A stretch of 64,000 bases of DNA from positions 930,001-994,000 of the forward strand of contig KV748209.1 of the NCBI GenBank assembly GCA_001692895.1, given 5' to 3'. A model generated the notes under the pieces. It saw only the letters and a program-made list of their open reading frames with translations, made no database searches and was not told where the DNA came from. Numbering within the stretch: position 1 is the first letter of the stretch; each line of letters starts with the position of its first letter. This document shows positions 10,502 to 21,276 of this stretch, one piece after another. Position numbers and translations under genes: made by a program. The stretch is from Cenococcum geophilum 1.58 (taxonomy: Eukaryota; Ascomycota; Dothideomycetes; Gloniales; Gloniaceae).

Positions 10502-13500
10502 ATGAGCACCGCTTCTCCGCCCCAGGATGATCTGTTTCGAAGAGTTCTAGATTCTTTCAAGAAAGACCTCAGTAGGCAAGAAAAGCAGAACTTTTCCTTC
10601 ACCGATATCAAAGGTCTCAATCTCGCTATCGATGACTTGCAAAAGAAGCAGCACTCTCAAAGAAGGCTACAAAATCTATCCCGGTTGAAACCTTTCCTTG
10701 AAGCGATGGAGCAATACGGTAAAGTGGTAGAAGTCTTTTGTAATAGCTCCGAATTCGTTGCTTTCGTTTGGGGTCCAATGAAGTTTCTTTTGCAAGTAAG
10801 TACTCAAGACTTATATCCTTAATCCTGGCTTGGTTGGTTCGCGCATGCCTAAGCATCTTCAGTGGTCCTACCATGTGGTTTCTAGGGACACCATGGCTGC
10901 TTAAGTAGCCATGAGGATTTTTCTGTTAGATTAACAAAGTACACATGCTACTCAGGTGTCGTCAAGTACACTGTAAGAGACACGGCCGTCCCATAAATGG
11001 GTTTAAGATGTCTCGCAGACGCAAACCCTGTCTCAAACTACTACGTCTCTTTTTCTTACCCATCCAACCATATATTTACTCATGAAATAAGCTACAATGT
11101 TTCTTCATTTCTCAAATTAGGAAAAGCTGGCTTCTAAAGCTTGCAACGTTAATCTTGCGAGAGGCTTATAATGCATCAGGTCGCTAGTTCATACGCAGAG
11201 GCATTCAATGAACTCTTAGATGTGTACCAGACAATTGGACAGGATATGCCACTTCTATTACAGTATCAATCCGTCTTTCAAGACAATCCGCATATGGTTA
11301 GAGTTTTAACCTTGATGTACGAGGATATCCTTGAATTCCACCGAAGAGCCCTGAAGTATTTTCAACAGCGAAGTTTGTTTTATCTTAATGCAACTTTATG
11401 AACCCTTTTGCTAACATGTTAGTTAGTGTGGAGACAACTGTTTCAAGCTACTTGGAAAACATTCAAGTCTAAATTTTCTGGTCTCTCTGATAGCATGCGT
11501 CGGCATAGAAGTTTGATAGAAAGTCAAGCGAATTTGCTCCAGATTGAAGAATCCCAACAATCTCGGGCATATCATGAAGCTCAGTTCAAATTAATCAGGG
11601 ACGCAGAGGAATCTCGACGCCGAACTACCGTCAACACCTGGCTTCACGCAGCCAGCACTGAGACAGACCAGTATAATGCTTCGTCCATACGATCAGAGTA
11701 CCCGGAGACTGGTGGGTGGCTTTTCGATATGAATAAATTTAAAGCCTGGTTTGACCCCCAATTCTGTTCGACACCTGCACTGTGGCTCAACGGTATTCCT
11801 GGCGCTGGTAAGTATATCAATAACATGATTTCCATCTATTTCAAAGTCCACTTCTTCCGGATTTTCCTGACGATAAGCTTTAGGTAAGACGATCCTCGCA
11901 TCTCTTGTTATTGAAAGGGCCCGAAAACTCACCTCGACGACGGTGTTATTCTTTTATTGTAGGCATGATGACTCTCAACGCAACAGTTTTGTTGCAGTCG
12001 CGCGGGGGTTAATATCCCAGATCCTGTGCCAGAATGACATGCTACTATCTTACCTATACGAGAAAGCCTCCACTAGCGGTGAAGCAGTTCTGACCGGACC
12101 TTCTTTGGTAAAAGAAATATTGAGTATGGCGATAAAGAACAGCGAACGCACCTACATTATCCTTGACGGTCTGGATGAATGTAACCGTGAGGATCGTAAA
12201 GAGATCACATCTTGGTTCCGTGATTTAATCGACTCCCCTTCTCGGACGGATTTCGGCAGTATTCGTTGTCTTTTCATCAGTCAGGATGATGGCCCGGGTC
12301 GAAAGGATCTTTCGATGCTTCCAACGCTGAAAATCAGGGGCGAGGATAACAGATGTGATATTGAACTGTATGCTAACGCATGGAGTAAAAAGATTCAAGA
12401 AAAATTTGAACTTCAGGATGATAACAGAGACGAGATAGCAGGGAGAATAGTCACAGCTTCTGGAGGTAGGACCTTTCCTAGAGGAGAGCTACTTACCTTC
12501 TCGAAGCTTACCAAACCGCTAACTTCAACGAACTTGAAGGCATGTTCTTATTGGCAAAGTTAATCAGCCGCAACCTACTAGATCAAACGTCCCAAGATAG
12601 CCTAGATGAGGAACTTGAGCCGAATGTATTTCCCAAAGAGATAAACCAGGCGTATGTATTAATTGCTTTCGTCCATATGCAACTGACATTGTGGCGACAG
12701 GTATTCAAGAATCATAAAACGAATCTTCAATGACCACATTTCTCTTCCTGAGAAAAAAGACTCTCTTATGCTGCTAGGCTGGCTCGTGTGCACCAAACGT
12801 CCTCTAAAATGGCATGAAATCCAAGGAGCTAAATCAATCGACATTGAACGTCGTTCTGTTGAAATGGAACGCCGTCGGTTCCGAGTGGACTCCAAGGATC
12901 TTTGCGGATCCCTTGTTGAGATCCGTGGTGATGGAACAGTTGAACTTGTTCACCTTACAGCGAAACTGTAAGTGGCCTGCATAGATCTACCGTCGACGCA
13001 TATCAATGAACTTCATACTAACAATGGCTTCCAGCTTCCTAATTGATGATCGTCACATTGTTCGCAATGTAGAAGAGCTCAATATGGCAGTCCTGTGCTT
13101 AAACTACCTCAACCTCCCGGGTTTTTGCGGAGATGATATCCAGTCCTTGCTTCCGAAAGGCTATTTCGCTTTCTTCGATTATGCTGTGGTATATTGGGTG
13201 AGCCATTTGGAAGCCGGACTTAGCAGTGATATAAGTTGTGAGTCACTACGGTTGCTTGCCGAAGGTTTGGATAACTTTCTCGATCTGCACTGGGCTTCGC
13301 CAAAGAGCCGTGTCGTGGTTTCAAACAGAAACTATGAGAGGCTGAAGCAATTAAAGGATTATCCGTTTTTCGACAGACTCATGCAGGCAGCTGTTGCTTC
13401 CAGAAAGAAACTGCACTTCCATGGAAGCACATCGTCTGAGGAAGCAATTTTGAATTTATCCGGCCTTGTCAGTCGTGTTCGGATAGCCCTGGAGCGCGAA

Positions 13501-14289
13501 GTCTCTTCTGCCTCGGACGATTCAAGTCGCTGCAGACTCGAGCGACTGTACGGTACCAATTTATTCAAGTGCCCTAGGTTCAGTTGCGATTTCTTCTCAG
13601 CTGGCTTTCCTAATTCAGAGCAGCGTGAACAGCATGTATCAAAGCATGATCGCGCATACCGCTGTACTATTGAAGGTTGTCAGATGGCGGCTTTCGGATG
13701 TGCGACAGCGAAAGATTTAGACAAGCATATGGCAGACTATCATGGGTTATCTGTGGTGGAAGAAGTCCAATTCCCATCAGAATTCCCTGCCAGAGCGCCG
13801 TCCAAATCCCCAACAAATTCGCGGTCTTCAACGCCAGAGCCAGCGGCCATCCCTACGTCCAATTTAGTCTCGAAGAGCGCTCGCAAGCCAAAGACGCCGT
13901 CTGTTTTTCAATGCCCTATGTGCTCTAAAAAGTTTACACGAGCTTACAACCTGCAAGCACACCGTCGAACGCATACAGACGAACGTCCTTTCCCGTGCAG
14001 GATATGCGGGAAGGGCTTTGCAAGACAACACGATCGCAAGAGACACGAAAATTTACATAGTGGAGAAAAGAAATTTTACTGTAGAGGGACATTGCAAGAT
14101 GGTAGCGAATGGGGTTGTGGGAGAGGTTTTGCTCTCGCTGCTGCTTTGGCACGCCACTATCAATCCGTAACTGGCCAAGCTTGCATAAAACAGCATCTTG
14201 AAGAACAAGCAGCACTTCAAAGGTATTTAAACTCACAGGAGGTATCATCGGAGGATCGTGCGCTGGAGTTGGCTCAGAAACAAGGTTAA
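10502..14289 (+). CDS. NACHT-type STAND NTPase with C-terminal C2H2 zinc fingers
   Basis: Seven exons (10502-10795, 11180-11372, 11427-11807, 11884-12465, 12540-12651, 12701-12967, 13035-14289) join in frame into 1027 residues. Introns have consensus ends and CTAAC/CTGAC branch sites; the first is long (384 bp). Residues 1-100 match the fungal STAND N-terminal region ending VWGPMKFLLQ. Walker A is GIPGAGKT, built across the intron 11808-11883. Walker B is YIILDGLDEC near 12165. A helical winged-helix-like stretch follows (LLGWLVCTKRPLKWHEI). The C-terminus has two atypical C2H2 units (13569-13740), two canonical ones (FQCPMCSKKF..HRRTH and FPCRICGKGF..HENLH, 13906-14058) and a fifth Cys/His unit. 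Such proteins are nucleotide-dependent switches linked to fungal non-self recognition. Zinc fingers stand where ankyrin or WD repeats often sit. The ligand is unknown. Confidence 0.88.
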
Positions 14290-15600
14290 TAATACTGTTT
14301 CATCGAATATATGGTTGTGTTAGTGGATTAAAGAACGTTTAGATAATAACAGGGGGTTCTAAAGATGTCAGCTACTGGACCAAATATTGATTTATGTCGC
14401 GCATGCACCTAGTAATTGTCTCGTTCTCTGTGAGGTCTGCCTATCTGCTTCGGTACTACGCTTAAGCTGCTGCTGGTTGCCACCGAATCATACAGGATTA
14501 CTGGTTGATGTGTTTACGCCCTACAGAGCTTTTCGCCTGTAAGGCTAATGAGAAATTATTTTCTTGTTGCTAACGACCTCTCTAGAGCTCGTATAATGAA
14601 TCGCTGCTAATAGTTTTCCACAGATTTGATTTCTAGGAGTGGTGAAAATTACTCACGGAGTGGGGGTTACGCAGTAACCTGTCATACTCGTGAAAGATTC
14701 CTGCAGTCATTTCGAACCTGAAAATTCACTGTCACCAGAGTACTCACGCTCTGATTGGGCTTTGACTTGTGCTTGGCACTTTGCTAGTATACTTTTGGAC
14801 ATGTTGCTGGATTAGCGTCTCAACATTGAAAAGTGAGGCGAGCACAAGTAAGACTCGTGCAGAGAATCTGCTCTATGATTGGTCTTTACACCTTGGGCGC
14901 TGCTCACGGGGCACCAGGGTTTGATGTTGGCGCTGAAAATATGCCTCGTAGGCCGGTTGAGGGTCCAGGCAGACACAAGGCGGACATTGGAGACTACTTC
15001 GGTGGCGGGGGTTGCGCAGTTTCTTTGAGCCTCAACGGTATTGCTAATGTTAGAAATTGTTACAAATTGAAACCTAAAATTTATGGCTGGTTGGGAATTC
15101 CAGACCACCATTGGTTAACTGTTGTAGATTCACAGGATATGCGCGTCTGAGGCAGCAGGCTTAGTCGAGGCTCCGGGCGGGTCCCTTCGCTGACCTCATA
15201 AAGATATTCAAAATTCTTCCTTCAAGGCGTCAAAGCTGTGCAGTCGTACGAGAATTGTACTTGACTTATTAAACGATTTTGAGATTGTGTGGAGGATGGA
15301 CATCTAGAAACGTGCCGGGATTTGGCGACTGCAGCCTGTTGGCAATGGAGAGACTGAAGCGGAATTCCATGCATGATGAGTCGAGGCGGGGGTTGCGCAG
15401 CTAATATCCTTAGAAATACTCCAAATCGAACTGGCAATCCAAGGCGAGAAAATAATTCTAGGCTATCATTGGCGGTTTACGACACGGGCTGAATTCCGGG
15501 TGGTTACCTCAGCGAGCTCAGACGTGATATTTTAGCTAGTGTCGGAATAACCTACGCCGTCTTCCGAATGGCAAAATCACGTCTGAGAGCGTTTGGCGAG
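14290..15600. other. Non-coding stretch with three copies of a G-rich motif
   Basis: No gene can be supported. The motif GGCGGGGGTTGCGCAG (first copy degenerate) occurs near 14662, 15005 and 15386, about 340-380 bp apart, suggesting an old imperfect tandem duplication. Open frames here are short and lack family resemblance. Confidence 0.4.
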
Positions 15601-15950
15601 TTTTGTTTAAAGCGTAAGCAAAATCCGTAAAACGGATATTGCGGATATCTAATTTATTTATTTATACAACGCGTTATTATTACTATACGTAGTCACTTTT
15701 TTTTTAAGACTTAGGGCTTCTAAATGGTATAAATTTTATTATATAGCTATCGCTCGGTCTTAACATTAATTTCGTTAAAGCGTAAGCATATATTATATCT
15801 AATTAAATAGTCTGCTAATATAGATAAAACGATATAGATATATAAATATCTACTACTTAAAGCTATTGTAACACCTAGTAGGTGCTATAGTTAGGTCCTT
15901 CCTTGAAAATATCCTCCCTTGGCCTAGAGTGCCTCTGCTATTACTAGGGG
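15601..15950. other. AT-rich repeat-derived DNA
   Basis: Very TA-rich sequence with TATATA runs and few CpG, like the RIP-affected transposons elsewhere in the window. No domain could be read in any frame. Confidence 0.4.
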
Positions 15951-15954
15951 ATAA

Positions 15955-16052
15955 GCTTTGGGCAGAGCCTCGTGCAGAGCCTTAGTAAAGCTTCGTGCAA
16001 AGCTTAATGCAGAGCTTCGTGCAGAGCTTCGTGCAGAGCCTCGTGCAGAGGT
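15955..16052. repeat. 12-bp minisatellite, copy 1
   Basis: Tandem variants of AGAGCTTCGTGC / AGAGCCTCGTGC, about eight units. Read on the minus strand it gives a low-complexity Ala-Arg-Ser repeat, which I take as a by-product and not as a gene. Confidence 0.8.
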
Positions 16053-16635
16053 AAAATTGTGGCCTCTACCACGACAACTTCCTTTTAACATCGCGTGGGT
16101 ATAAGGAGCTAAGAATCTCATAGATATATAGAGTAGGCTTTTCTCTATAATTTGGTATAATTTTTATATTGACAAGTATTGTGGAAGGGTAGATCAATTT
16201 CGTTAAAGTTGATGAGGTCTTCTCATATAAACAGTGTTTACGTTTTCTACAAATCTCGCCAAAGTCTCTCAGACCTTATCTCATGAATCAGACGCTCCGC
16301 AAAAGATTTGTTCCGGCGACACTAACTCCTAAACCAATCAGAATAGTGCACTAATTTTACCCCCCTGCGCACCCCCCTGCCACCAGCAAAATCTTCTGAG
16401 AGCTTATGGGCGTCGCTTTGGTAAGAAATGAATGTTTTAAAAATCAAATTTTGTGTATTTCTACGAGCGACGTCCTAACCACGAGATTTATTATATATTT
16501 TATTGATGCAATAGATTCTTTAGGTAATTATATCTATATATTTATAAATTATAACCCCCTACTAAGAATATTAGGGGGCGAGATACATCGTCGTAGAACG
16601 TAAGTTAATTTTAAATTTGAATGTTTGTAGATTTT

Positions 16636-16952
16636 NGGCCAAANCTNACNNACTACCTATATCTAACTTCTTANANAATAAAGCTACNATATCGCNATAA
16701 TATAGAGGCGATAGAGAAGACAAAGGGCTTTTAGCTCGTACTATTTTAGAGATAATTAGACGTAGAGAAGTATGTAATTTTTGGTAGTAAGGCAAGATTG
16801 CGATAAAATAGACTAAAACGACCAACTGCCTATGTCTAACTTCTTGTAAAATAGAGCTATAATATTGCTATAACGTAGAGGTAATAGAGAAGAAAAAGAG
16901 CTTTTAGCTTGTAGTATTTTAGAGATAATTAGACGTAGAGAAGTATATAAGG
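16636..16952. repeat. Direct repeat (about 175-bp spacing) with ambiguous bases
   Basis: A block beginning ACTACCTATATCTAACTTCTT near 16652 is repeated near 16827, including the shared tail TTTTAGAGATAATTAGACGT (16742 and 16917). Nine N calls fall in or next to the first copy (16636-16696), which suggests a collapsed or poorly resolved repeat. A diverged third piece is visible near 17230-17310. Confidence 0.7.
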
Positions 16953-16954
16953 TA

Positions 16955-17140
16955 TGGAGCTTCGAGCAGAGCTTCGAGTAGAGCCTCGAGCAGAGCTTCG
17001 AGCAGAGCCTCGTGCAGAGCTTCGGGAAAAGCCTNGTGCAGAGCTTCGAGAAAAGCCTCGTGCAGAGCTTCGAGCAGAGCTTCGAGCAGAGCCTCGTGCA
17101 GAGCTTCGAGCAGAGCCTCATGCAGAGCTTTGAGCAGAGC
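16955..17140. repeat. 12-bp minisatellite, copy 2
   Basis: About fifteen units of AGAGCTTCGAGC / AGAGCCTCGTGC variants, the same unit as at 15955-16052. Its period is a multiple of three, so it is open in several frames without implying a gene. One N at 17035. Confidence 0.8.
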
Positions 17141-17403
17141 AGTGAGGTAAGATTGCGACCGACGAGTTTTGCGACTGACGATTTTTGCGACCGATGAAAA
17201 TACAACTAACGAAAATACGACTAACTAATATAGCCACGACGTTGTTATTTATTGCAATAGATAGAGAAATTAAAGAGCTCCTACCTTATAGTATTTTTAT
17301 AATAACTAGACGTTATAAAAGGGTTGAGATATAGCGTTGTAATAGAAGAGTCGTCGCCTAATAAGAAACATTGAGTTCTTATACAAAGGGCGCCTATAAG
17401 CTC

Positions 17404-17533
17404 TCAGACCCTCGGGGAGAAATTCCTCTTGGTGTGATCTAATTGGTCCAGGAGTCCACAGTACTAGGGTAAGGTCCACAAGCGTAGCGCTAGCCCTTAG
17501 CTACGTCGTGGCGCGATTTCTCCCCGGGGGTCT
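17404..17533. repeat. Inverted-repeat unit, MITE-like
   Basis: About 20-bp arms: TCAGACCCTCGGGGAGAAAT at 17404-17423 and its near-exact reverse complement at 17514-17533 (one mismatch), enclosing about 90 bp. No coding capacity. It could be a small foldback element. Confidence 0.55.
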
Positions 17534-17548
17534 GATTCATGAGATAAC

Positions 17549-17637
17549 TCAGACCAAGAAAACGATTACCGTCCTAAATCAGCTTAGCGGACGGTGCGGA
17601 TATTCTTATATCCGTAATCGATTTCTTGGTCTGAGCT
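17549..17637. repeat. Second inverted repeat
   Basis: CTCAGACCAAGAAAACGATT near 17549 pairs with AATCGATTTCTTGGTCTGAG near 17617, around a loop of about 48 bp. A related word (TTATCTCATGAATCAGAC near 16280) occurs inverted near 17531, tying these foldbacks to the repeat block on their left. Confidence 0.5.
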
Positions 17638-17699
17638 TCTGAGGTAACCAGAGTGGCTTACCCGGTGAGATTTGTAAGTGCGGTCTCGCCACACACCTC

Positions 17700-18132
17700 A
17701 AATTTAAATAGTCATTCACATGTCCACAATAAAGACCTTTTTAATTATTATCTGTATTCTGGAGGGTTAAAGTAGGGCCTCAGCTATCATATTCACGACT
17801 TTCTTAACTAGTTTTGATGAGGCAGTCCTAATTAACAATTTCTGCCTTGCTGCCTTAACTAAACTCACAAAACTCACCCTGGTGCTTCCACCCGCACGCT
17901 GGTTTACGTCCACGCATATCGATAAGGGTCACAGGCTCTTTGGCTCTGATAATGCTGTCCATAGGCTTAGTGCCAAGTTGTGGACGCCAGCTTGGGAAGG
18001 GATACTTCGGATGAGCACCCTGTTTGATATCGAGATAAGAACACTGTCCTAAGTCCTAGAGAACGAGTTAAAGATAAGTAAGAACATTGCACTCAAGAGT
18101 GCCACCCGTTTCAATCGCTTTCCGCCAAATAA
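17700..18132. other. Unassigned stretch
   Basis: No recognisable gene, repeat or RNA. It might hold upstream exon material for the orphan frame at 18133, but no start or splice pair could be defended. Confidence 0.3.
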
Positions 18133-18753
18133 CTATGGTCAATTTTTCAATCTTTCTTTAAGCCAGCGCCGCCAGCAGTCACAATCATCGGCGCTAGATT
18201 TCCGGCAGACGGCTCCGCGCCTTGTTTAGTACCTCTCACAACTACCTCCGACCACATATACCAGGGACCCGATAGCTGCTTTTCTCGTGTTCCCGATCTG
18301 CGTGCGTTCTGGAAGGTACCACGGGGATGGGAGTTTCGGGATGTAGGGCAAATGACATTTGAGGGCCAGCCGAATAAGGCTTGGAATGGAGTCTACTTAA
18401 AATGGTTCTCATTCGCATTGGATGATCTCCCAGAAAATAGTTCTGTCCCACTCATTTTCTGTCGAGAGAATCGCTTAGCAGCGGGAGATGTGTTCATTGT
18501 GAAGCTTGCCCCGCAAGAACATGATGAGCATGGTTGGACCGCCTACGAGGATTTTCTTCCAGAGTTCTTAGAGTATTGCCTTAACCGGGACAGGGTGGAG
18601 ATTGAGTCATATCTCCGCTTTCGAGACGAGTTGGCCGCTCAGAAGGCCATATGGCCAGGAATCTGGGCTCAAGATAATAGAAGTCAGTGGCTTGATATTA
18701 TTTACAGGGAGCATCACAGCCGCCTTGCAGCGGCGAAACCGGTACACACCTAG
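18133..18753 (+). CDS. Orphan coding stretch of unknown function
   Basis: An uninterrupted 207-codon frame ends at the TAG at 18751-18753. It lacks an ATG until 18352, so either an upstream exon supplies the start (a CTTTAAG end near 18160 could be an acceptor) or the gene is decayed. The composition is protein-like, with phrases such as FWKVPRGWEFRDVGQ, NGVYLKWFSFALDDLPEN and GWTAYEDFLPEFLEYCL: acidic, rich in aromatics, without membrane segments or a signal peptide. No family was recognised. Its flanks are repeats on the left and empty DNA on the right. Confidence 0.4.
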   Translation, partial: LWSIFQSFFKPAPPAVTIIGARFPADGSAPCLVPLTTTSDHIYQGPDSCFSRVPDLRAFWKVPRGWEFRDVGQMTFEGQPNKAWNGVYLKWFSFALDDLPENSSVPLIFCRENRLAAGDVFIVKLAPQEHDEHGWTAYEDFLPEFLEYCLNRDRVEIESYLRFRDELAAQKAIWPGIWAQDNRSQWLDIIYREHHSRLAAAKPVHT

Positions 18754-19851
18754 GTGGTATGTTACGCGGCTTTCCCAGTTAAGATGAAACATTAAAGAGA
18801 GGCTCTAAAGTAGGAAGTCTTACTGTGGCTATCATCAGCGTGGCTCAGCAATCGCTGGCACGTGGAAATATGATACAGTTTTCTACGGAGTTTACCCTGA
18901 AGTGGCTTCTTATAGCAAGTCTTTTAAATAAAAGTTATTTACATTTATATTTACATTATATTTAATTTTATAAGGTAACTATATTATATGAATAAAAATA
19001 AAAATTGTCACGACTGTTGTATGTATCCAGCTGTTAGATCGTCCTCTCGATGAAACAATATACCTTTTGGCCCGTTGGCGCCGTGAATGAAAGCTAGAGC
19101 TCCACACACTGTCGCAGATATTTAATCGCAAATTTAAGGTCTTGACTGTTAGATTTACGACTCGCCAGAAATACCTGGAAAAGTGTTGTTCACCTACGCC
19201 GTCTGCCTAATTATTAGGCCCTTATTTTGGTTTACGTGAGGAGCCTCTAGCCAAAGGATAAAGATTATTCTAAATGGAAGGCGTTTAAACTTTTTGATGA
19301 ATTGAGATGGAGTTGTGGATATCTTGGCTGCAAGTATGTAGCGGAATGTGACTTTAAAGATCATGCAGATTCTTTATAATCTTAGGGGGTCAATAGATTT
19401 ATGAGATTGCCGAAATACACGTGTAGCTTTCTAGACAACTTGAAAAGGCTGAATGCGAGGTGTTAGAGATTCACTGATATTGGTACAGACCGGAAGACAG
19501 CATCTAAAGAAAAGATAAGTTCTGCTGACTATGTGGTACTGATTATTCAGAGTTGAGTAATTATTGAACGAAAAGCTAAGTAACGCGGTGGCCATATCAT
19601 GCAGTTGGGGTGGCAATAGGCTAGAGGATTTGATGTTAAGAAACGCGGATCTGATAGGACTTTTTGGTTTAGTAACCGTTGCGCTCTGGTTGGCTGTTGG
19701 CCTGGCATGCGATTATGACGCTTGGACTCAGGATTTCAAAGACTGCAGCTCAACACCATCGCCGACATAACTAATTGCTCACCACCCTCACCTTACACCT
19801 ACCATCTGCTTCTTAGCACATCGAACGCAAGTCCTGTATGCAATAGCCAAC
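18754..19851. other. Intergenic stretch, nothing recognised
   Basis: AT-rich from about 18910 to 19010. It ends in the probable 5' leader and promoter of ISA1. A 68-codon frame just upstream (19564-19770) has no supporting features. Confidence 0.4.
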
Positions 19852-20658
19852 ATGTCCTTGCCTCGAACTGCTGGTGGCTTGGCCTCATGTGCAACCACAA
19901 CATTTCTAAAGTTTGCTGCTCTGCCATTAGCATCCCGAAGATGTCCTCAATGTCTCCGCACCTTTTCTTCCTACAGAGCCTTTCGGCAATCGTCGAAACG
20001 GCAACTACAGACTGCGAGTGCATACCATCCGTCGACATTAAGTCCAGAACCGCTACCCCCCCGTAATTTGGGCGTCCCGGATACTTCCATAGTCGGTGGC
20101 ATACCCGAGATGAACGAAAGGCGACCTCCCAGTTTGACGGAACAAAGAGGAAGTGGAACAGCATCAGGATTGGAGAATGGATCAAGTTTTGGTGTTCCGG
20201 AGGGCGAAGCGCAGAAGAGCAAGCCTACACTGGCACCCAAGCCTTCCTCTTTCAAACCAAGACGATACAACTTCGCAGCTCGCAAAGCAACAATAAAGCT
20301 GTCAAATTCGGCCGTCACGCATTTAAGAGAGCTGCTTGACCAACCTGAGCCGAAACTTATTCGCATAGGAACAAAAGCAAAGGGCTGTTCTGGATTGGCG
20401 TACCATCTTGAATATGTTGATAAACCTGGGATGTTGGATGAACAAGTAGAGCAGGATGGAGTCAAGGTTTTGATAGACAATAAGGCTCTAATAAACATAA
20501 TTGGAAGTGAGATGGATTGGGTTGAGGATAAGCTCAGTAGACGATTCGTGTTTAGGAACCCGAACATCAGTAAGCTTCCCCGTTATCCTGTAAATTCCTA
20601 CGCTGATAAGACTGTAGCGGAGCAATGCGGTTGTGGAGAGTCCTTCAGCGTCTCATAA
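19852..20658 (+). CDS. isa1: Mitochondrial iron-sulfur assembly protein Isa1 (A-type carrier)
   Basis: Two exons (19852-20569 and 20618-20658) with a 48-bp intron (GTAAGC..CTGTAG, CTGAT branch) give 252 residues. Residues 1 to about 140 are a basic, Ser/Arg-rich presequence plus linker, consistent with mitochondrial import. The C-terminal HesB/IscA domain contains LIRIGTKAKGCSGLAYHLEY with the first Cys ligand, MDWVEDKLSRRFVFRNPNI, and the final CGCGESF with the two other ligands. The family supports [4Fe-4S] cluster formation late in mitochondrial assembly, with Isa2 and Iba57. Reading through the intron would insert about 16 extra residues before CGCGESF, which the family lacks, so the splice is well supported. 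It converges on the Dabb gene at 20815. Confidence 0.95.
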   Translation: MSLPRTAGGLASCATTTFLKFAALPLASRRCPQCLRTFSSYRAFRQSSKRQLQTASAYHPSTLSPEPLPPRNLGVPDTSIVGGIPEMNERRPPSLTEQRGSGTASGLENGSSFGVPEGEAQKSKPTLAPKPSSFKPRRYNFAARKATIKLSNSAVTHLRELLDQPEPKLIRIGTKAKGCSGLAYHLEYVDKPGMLDEQVEQDGVKVLIDNKALINIIGSEMDWVEDKLSRRFVFRNPNISKLPRYPVNSYADKTVAEQCGCGESFSVS

Positions 20659-20700
20659 TCGGGCCGTTTGTCTATGATCTTGTACAAACTGTTTATGAGC

Positions 20701-20723
20701 GCATAGCATAGCATAGCATAGCA
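20701..20723. repeat. (GCATA)n microsatellite
   Basis: Four and a half units of GCATA in the 3' flank of isa1. Confidence 0.8.
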
Positions 20724-20814
20724 AGCAGGACCTCGGCGTTAAGCATCTATATCAAGGGATTCGATACTGCATTGATTGTATCAAAACCATAGCTATCATT
20801 CCCTCCTCTCCATC

Positions 20815-21276
20815 CTAGAATTTACCAGGCTCGAAATCAACGACTCTTACATTTTGGATTATACCCTCGAGGCTTTTCACAAACGCCAATTGCTCAGGAT
20901 CTTTCTCAAGATAGTATTTCCGATCCTCCTCATTTTCAAATTCCGATACGAAACCATGGCTGAAGCCACCCTAGAGCGCAGGAAGAGGTTGAAGTCAGCC
21001 TCTATCGTTAAGCACAAACAGAAAGAAACGGGGTTGCAACTACTTGATGCCCTTCGGGACTGTTGTCTCTACCACCCACGGATGACTTTACGTAAGGCTT
21101 TTGGGTAGTTGGGTGTAGACATTTATCCCGAAGTGCGAGCATGCGTTTGCAGGCCTGTGTTGATATAACATTAGATAGAAATGTAATAGTACTCATTTCC
21201 CGACACTCACATCTTCTACTTGCTTATGGCCTACAGTTGGCTTGAATTCAAAGAGCACAATGTGAATTATGCCCAT
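20815..21276 (-). CDS. Stress-responsive A/B barrel (Dabb) domain protein
   Basis: Three exons (21276-21211, 21154-21044, 20970-20815) give 110 residues. It starts MGIIHIVLFEFKPTVGHKQV, followed by MLALRDKCLHP, QKPYVKSSVGGRDNSPEGHQ and GGFSHGFVSEFENEEDRKYY, and ends VVDFEPGKF. This matches the fungal Dabb family along its whole length (about 110 residues). These are small dimeric ferredoxin-like barrels, often induced by stress, with no catalytic role established for most members. Introns 21210-21155 (56 bp) and 21043-20971 (73 bp) keep the frame. Start at 21276 because MGII.. is the family N-terminus. It is divergent from dsc3 (340-bp gap) and convergent with isa1 (156-bp gap). Confidence 0.9.

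Noticed and set aside
10502..10822. Stand-alone 106-residue protein
   Set aside because: It is exon one of the NACHT gene read into its first intron; GTAAGT at 10796 is a clear donor.
15924..16121. Ala-Arg-Ser repeat protein on the minus strand
   Set aside because: Generated by a 12-bp minisatellite whose period is a multiple of three; no start context or neighbouring exon.
19971..20567. A 198-codon minus-strand frame
   Set aside because: Antisense of isa1 exon one; no family resemblance.
20776..21108. A 110-codon plus-strand frame
   Set aside because: It is the antisense of the Dabb gene, whose three exons and family match on the minus strand are far stronger.
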